Origin: Candidatus Aquidulcis frankliniae
Lineage (GTDB): Bacteria > Chloroflexota > Limnocylindria > Limnocylindrales > Limnocylindraceae
Direction of reading: 5' to 3'
DNA length: 8,040 nt
Assembly: GCA_009925905.1 (NCBI GenBank)
Contig: RFPZ01000027.1
Coordinates: forward strand, 7,501 to 15,540
Part shown: piece by piece, positions 5,093-8,040 of the stretch
Layout of the letters: every line of letters starts with the position of its first letter
Numbering within the stretch: position 1 is the stretch's first letter
Translations under genes and position numbers: made by a program
The notes under the pieces: model-generated
Databases searched by the model: none
What the model was told of the DNA's origin: nothing
The model's input: the letters and a program-made list of their open reading frames with translations, nothing else

Positions 5093-6045
5093 GCCGACGG
5101 TGTAGTGGCGAGCGCCTCGTAGATCAGCTGGAAGATCTCGGCGGACTTTGGCTCGTAGGCAACGAGGGCGTTCGGCTTCTCTTTCTTGGACTGCACGATT
5201 GGGCGCTCATCAACTGCGGTCATCCCGCGAGTGAACTCCCCGTGCAACTCAATATCGACCCGCTTTTCGCGCAGGTCAAAGAGTTCTGGATGGGTAATCG
5301 CGAAGATCGCGCATGGGTCGTGCAGTGGGCCACCATAGACGCCAAGCTGTTCGCCATACGTGGTGGAGAAGAAGTCGAGCAGCTCCGCGGCGAACTTCGC
5401 GCTCGGCGTGCCGAGGGTCAAGACGCGCTGCACGAACTCTTTGGTGATGAGCACCTGGTGCGTGGTGTTGAGGCCGACCATCTTCAGCGGGCCGCCGTAG
5501 TTGAAGACGGTCGAGGCGGCCTCAGGGTCAGCCCAGATGTTGAACTCGGCGTGTGGCGCACGATTTCCGTGCAGGGTGCCACCGCCCATCAACGAGATTC
5601 CAGCGATGCGCTTGCCGAGGTCCGGGGCAGCGCGTAAGGCGAGAGCTATGTTTGTGAGCGGTCCAAGCGGCGCAAGCCAAACCCCGTCACCTTCATGCTT
5701 GCGGACGAGTTCGATGATGGCTTCGACTGCGCCCATCTTCTCAGCGGTGCGACGAACTGGGGGCAGCTCTGGCCCACCGAGTCCGGACTCGCCGTGAATG
5801 TGCGGGGCGTTGCGTGGCGGCGCGACGAGCGGTCGGTCGGCACCAGCAAAGACTGGGGCGTCAATGCCGAAGACGTCGCAGGCGATGAGCGTGTTTGGCA
5901 GGGTGCGTGAGAGGGGTGCATTGCCGTGAACGGCGGTGATACCGATCAAGTTGGCGAAGTGATTTGCGACGACCAGCGCGAAGACGTCGTCATGTCCTGG
6001 GTCGCAGTCAACGATCATTGTGGGGCGCTTGCCAGACGTGCTCAT
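5089..6045 (-). CDS. Inosine-uridine-preferring nucleoside hydrolase family protein
   Basis: Hydrolyses the N-glycosidic bond of ribonucleosides to free base and ribose with a tightly bound Ca2+. It has 318 residues, the normal family length. The signature DCDPGHDD (13-20) supplies D15, D19 and D20, matching Asp10, Asp14 and Asp15 of the Crithidia enzyme. VHGN (39-42), LGPLTN (127-132), MGGG (153-156), HAEFNIWADPEAA (165-177, with N169) and LHDPCA (241-246, with H242 and D243) match the remaining metal- and substrate-binding motifs. H242 and N169 are retained, consistent with activity on purine and pyrimidine nucleosides, though base preference is not certain. Start is ATG 6045; TAAGGT 6 nt upstream can be read either as a ribosome site or as a -10 box. 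First gene of a unit with the MFS transporter, overlapping it by 4 nt. Confidence 0.95.
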   Translation of the reverse strand: MSTSGKRPTMIVDCDPGHDDVFALVVANHFANLIGITAVHGNAPLSRTLPNTLIACDVFGIDAPVFAGADRPLVAPPRNAPHIHGESGLGGPELPPVRRTAEKMGAVEAIIELVRKHEGDGVWLAPLGPLTNIALALRAAPDLGKRIAGISLMGGGTLHGNRAPHAEFNIWADPEAASTVFNYGGPLKMVGLNTTHQVLITKEFVQRVLTLGTPSAKFAAELLDFFSTTYGEQLGVYGGPLHDPCAIFAITHPELFDLREKRVDIELHGEFTRGMTAVDERPIVQSKKEKPNALVAYEPKSAEIFQLIYEALATTPSA

Positions 6046-6095
6046 GCGCGAACCTTAGCGCACCTATGGCTACCCCCGTGGGGCATACTGCATGA
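6046..6095. promoter_or_regulatory. Short divergent promoter region
   Basis: Fifty bases separate the start codons of the nucleoside hydrolase (minus) and the acyltransferase (plus), so both promoters must overlap here. CCCCGTGGGG (6074-6083), a 4-bp inverted repeat, sits near the centre and may be an operator. The minus-strand TAAGGT (6057-6052) and the plus-strand CATACT (6084-6089) each end 6 nt before their start codon. Confidence 0.45.
6084..6089 (+). promoter_or_regulatory. Candidate leaderless -10 box for the acyltransferase gene
   Basis: CATACT, six bases, then ATG at 6096. The spacing equals that of GATACT before the deoxyribosyltransferase gene. There is no convincing Shine-Dalgarno; GGGG at 6080-6083 is 12 nt away. 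No -35 box is recognisable. Confidence 0.4.
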
Positions 6096-8040
6096 ATGAA
6101 GAGCACCCCCCGCCAGGCGAGCGAGACCCCCTTTCGCCCCGAGATCGAAGGACTACGCGGACTTGCGGTAGGACTGGTCGTGGCGGCGCACGCGGGCCTA
6201 CAGATTCCTGGCGCTGCCCTCGGACCCGACATCTTCTTCGTCCTCTCGGGCTACCTGATCGTTGGCATCCTACTCCGTGGCTTGGAGGCTGGAAACGGAA
6301 TCAGCTTCCGCGACTTCTATGCGCGGCGTATTCGACGAATCGCCCCAGCCCTTGCCGCAACGATCCTACTGACGGTGGGCGTCGTTGCCCTACTGAACGA
6401 CCCGACGACGTTGGCACGCACCGCGAAGGATGGTGCCGCCGCACTTGCGGGTGCCGCGAACATCACTTTCGGACTACAGGCAGTCGACTACTTCAGCAGC
6501 ACCGAGCCATCACCGCTGCTTCCGCTTTGGTCGATTGGCGTTGAGGAGCAGTTCTATCTGTTGGTACCACTACTCCTCGGCATCGCTTGGAAGATCGGTC
6601 AGCGTCGCGCAATTCTGATTACGCTTGCCGCCATCGCTATCGGATCGTCCGTCGCAGCCGTGCTGCTCACGCCAACCGAGCCGATCTGGGCGTACTACCT
6701 GTTGCCAACACGCGCCTATGGCCTTGCGGCGGGCGGCCTGCTCGCGCTGCTCGAAACGCGCGCGCTCGCAAGCAACGCGCTTCGACGCATTCCGCTCGCG
6801 CCGATCGGCCTCGTGATGATCGTGGCGCTCACGCTGCTGCTTCCGGGCGAAAAGGGCTACCCGGGCATCGCTGGCCCGCTCTCGGGCGTTGCCTCGGTGG
6901 CACTGGTTGGTGGCATGGCCTCAATCGGCTTGCGCGGCACGGTCAGTGCAACGGGTGGGAAGGCGATGCGCGCTCTCTTCTCCATCGCGCCGCTCCGCGC
7001 CATTGGGCGCATTAGCTACAGCCTCTATTTAGTCCACTGGCCGATCTTAATTCTGCCCACGTATTTCGGCATCACCATGAACGAAGCAGCCACAACGATT
7101 GCCGTGGTTGCAAGCGTGCTCACTGCAGCGCTGATGTATCGCTTTGTTGAGCAGCCGTTCCGCAAGGGGTTTGCGTTGAGCCAAGTGCCGGGCACCGTCC
7201 TTCGTCGCGGCGGTGCAGTGTTGGCGAGCCTGGTGCTCGCACTCGCAGGCGTTGGCATTGCGCCAGATGTAGCTTCTGCTGAACCAGGTGCCAGCGACGA
7301 TCCGGGTGTCAGCATCATCAGCCCATCACCGAGCCCAAGTGCGCCACTCGTGAGCCCCTCCCCCACCCCATGGGCGCCAATCTCAATTGGCGGCACCGTG
7401 GTGCATCAGCTCACTGGCGCCGTACCAGCAGACATCAAGCCAACCCTCGGTCGCGCCGCCGGTGATGCCGACAACATCCTCAATAAGGGTTGCAGCCGCG
7501 ATCACTACGGCGAGACCGTGCCCGTCTGCTACTACGGCACAAAGGGTGGCACGCGCATCGTGCTGCTCGGTGATAGCCACGCCCTGCACTGGATGCCCGC
7601 CCTGGACGCGATCGGCAAGGCGTATAACTACGAAATCATTCCAATTGCCAAGGTCAACTGCGCATTCATGGATGTAAAACTCTACGCCTATCGCCTTGGC
7701 AAGTCGTATACCTCATGTACCAAGTGGCGTGCCAACGTAGTTACGAAAATTGCCCAACTGAGCCCGGCGCTGGTGATCCTCTCGCACACCTGGTATCGCG
7801 AGGAGGGGAAGCCGAATGAGCTGCGCCCGCAATACTACGCTGACGCCGTTGGCCGCATGCTCGATAAGATCCCGTTCCCCACCCTGGTCTTCTCGGACAC
7901 GCCATTCGGCCAAAACAACATCCCCACCTGCCTCGCACGCAACCGCAGTAACGTGGCGAAGTGCGTGGTCACCCGAGCCGCTGCGTATGGCAATCGTGGA
8001 CATGCGCGCGACCTGCTGGTTGCTGAGCAGCGCGGGCTAC
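6096..8040 (+). CDS. OafA-type membrane acyltransferase fused to an SGNH domain (cut by window edge)
   Basis: A bitopic O-acetyltransferase of the acyltransferase-3 superfamily, which transfers acyl groups onto envelope polysaccharide or other exported glycans. The 648 visible residues begin with EIEGLRGLAVGLVVAAH (16-32), where H32 is the conserved first-helix histidine. FFVLSGYLI (47-55), RRIRRIAP (78-85), LWSIGVEEQFY (144-154), RISYSLYLVHWP (305-316) and VEQPFR (351-356) follow the family order over about 10-11 helices. A Pro/Ser-rich linker (about 409-428) leads to the extracytoplasmic SGNH domain with GDSHALHW (492-499) and nucleophile S494. The C-terminal Asp-x-x-His of the catalytic site lies beyond the window. 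Start is ATG 6096 in the frame of the conserved domain; an ATG at 6092 is in another frame. The acceptor is unknown, and no polysaccharide genes are visible. Confidence 0.93.
   Translation, partial: MKSTPRQASETPFRPEIEGLRGLAVGLVVAAHAGLQIPGAALGPDIFFVLSGYLIVGILLRGLEAGNGISFRDFYARRIRRIAPALAATILLTVGVVALLNDPTTLARTAKDGAAALAGAANITFGLQAVDYFSSTEPSPLLPLWSIGVEEQFYLLVPLLLGIAWKIGQRRAILITLAAIAIGSSVAAVLLTPTEPIWAYYLLPTRAYGLAAGGLLALLETRALASNALRRIPLAPIGLVMIVALTLLLPGEKGYPGIAGPLSGVASVALVGGMASIGLRGTVSATGGKAMRALFSIAPLRAIGRISYSLYLVHWPILILPTYFGITMNEAATTIAVVASVLTAALMYRFVEQPFRKGFALSQVPGTVLRRGGAVLASLVLALAGVGIAPDVASAEPGASDDPGVSIISPSPSPSAPLVSPSPTPWAPISIGGTVVHQLTGAVPADIKPTLGRAAGDADNILNKGCSRDHYGETVPVCYYGTKGGTRIVLLGDSHALHWMPALDAIGKAYNYEIIPIAKVNCAFMDVKLYAYRLGKSYTSCTKWRANVVTKIAQLSPALVILSHTWYREEGKPNELRPQYYADAVGRMLDKIPFPTLVFSDTPFGQNNIPTCLARNRSNVAKCVVTRAAAYGNRGHARDLLVAEQRGL

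Noticed and set aside
6092..6544. Open frame starting at ATG 6092
   Set aside because: It is four bases from the real start and out of frame. The frame from 6096 carries the complete acyltransferase motif series to the window end.
1..8040. CRISPR arrays, toxin-antitoxin pairs, defence islands, insertion sequences
   Set aside because: No regularly spaced repeats, transposase or integrase motifs, terminal repeats or small paired open frames were seen. Nearly all sequence is accounted for by recognisable housekeeping or metabolic genes.

Overview
The window is a GC-rich stretch of ordinary bacterial chromosome, densely packed with genes and with no sign of plasmid, phage or transposon. The small SRP RNA (no Alu domain) sits directly upstream of dnaX, as it does in several bacterial phyla. 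The high GC, GTG starts and several start codons preceded at a fixed distance by -10-like motifs rather than a clear Shine-Dalgarno suggest a Chloroflexota- or Actinomycetota-type organism. That placement is inference only.

Layout: (1) Positions 1-840, minus strand: the SRP RNA gene (about 729-840), then dnaX (684 to beyond position 1). No terminator is visible between them, so they probably form one transcription unit. (2) 961-2136, plus: an indoleamine 2,3-dioxygenase-family haem enzyme, standing alone without other kynurenine genes. (3) 3547-2140, minus: a two-gene unit, a nucleoside 2-deoxyribosyltransferase-fold protein followed 28 bp later by a monofunctional proline dehydrogenase. The proline dehydrogenase converges on the dioxygenase with only 3 bp between stop codons. 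(4) 3653-3868, plus: a 71-residue CDGSH iron-sulfur protein, divergent from the deoxyribosyltransferase gene. (5) 6045-3878, minus: a nucleoside hydrolase translationally coupled (4-nt GTGA overlap) to a 12-helix MFS transporter, probably a nucleoside uptake and cleavage unit. A hairpin lies where the transporter gene meets the CDGSH gene. (6) 6096 to the window end, plus: an OafA-like membrane acyltransferase fused through a Pro/Ser linker to an SGNH hydrolase-like domain, truncated by the window.

The common thread is nutrient salvage. Two enzymes act on the N-glycosidic bond of nucleosides (deoxyribosyltransferase fold and nucleoside hydrolase), one transporter is linked to the hydrolase, and two enzymes oxidise amino acids (tryptophan and proline). 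I found no CRISPR array, tRNA, insertion sequence or defence system. The observations most worth a second look are the bacterial dioxygenase with Tyr-Tyr where human IDO1 has Phe226-Phe227, the recurring -10-like motif exactly 6 nt before several start codons, the hydrolase-transporter pair, and the altered SRC motif of DnaX.
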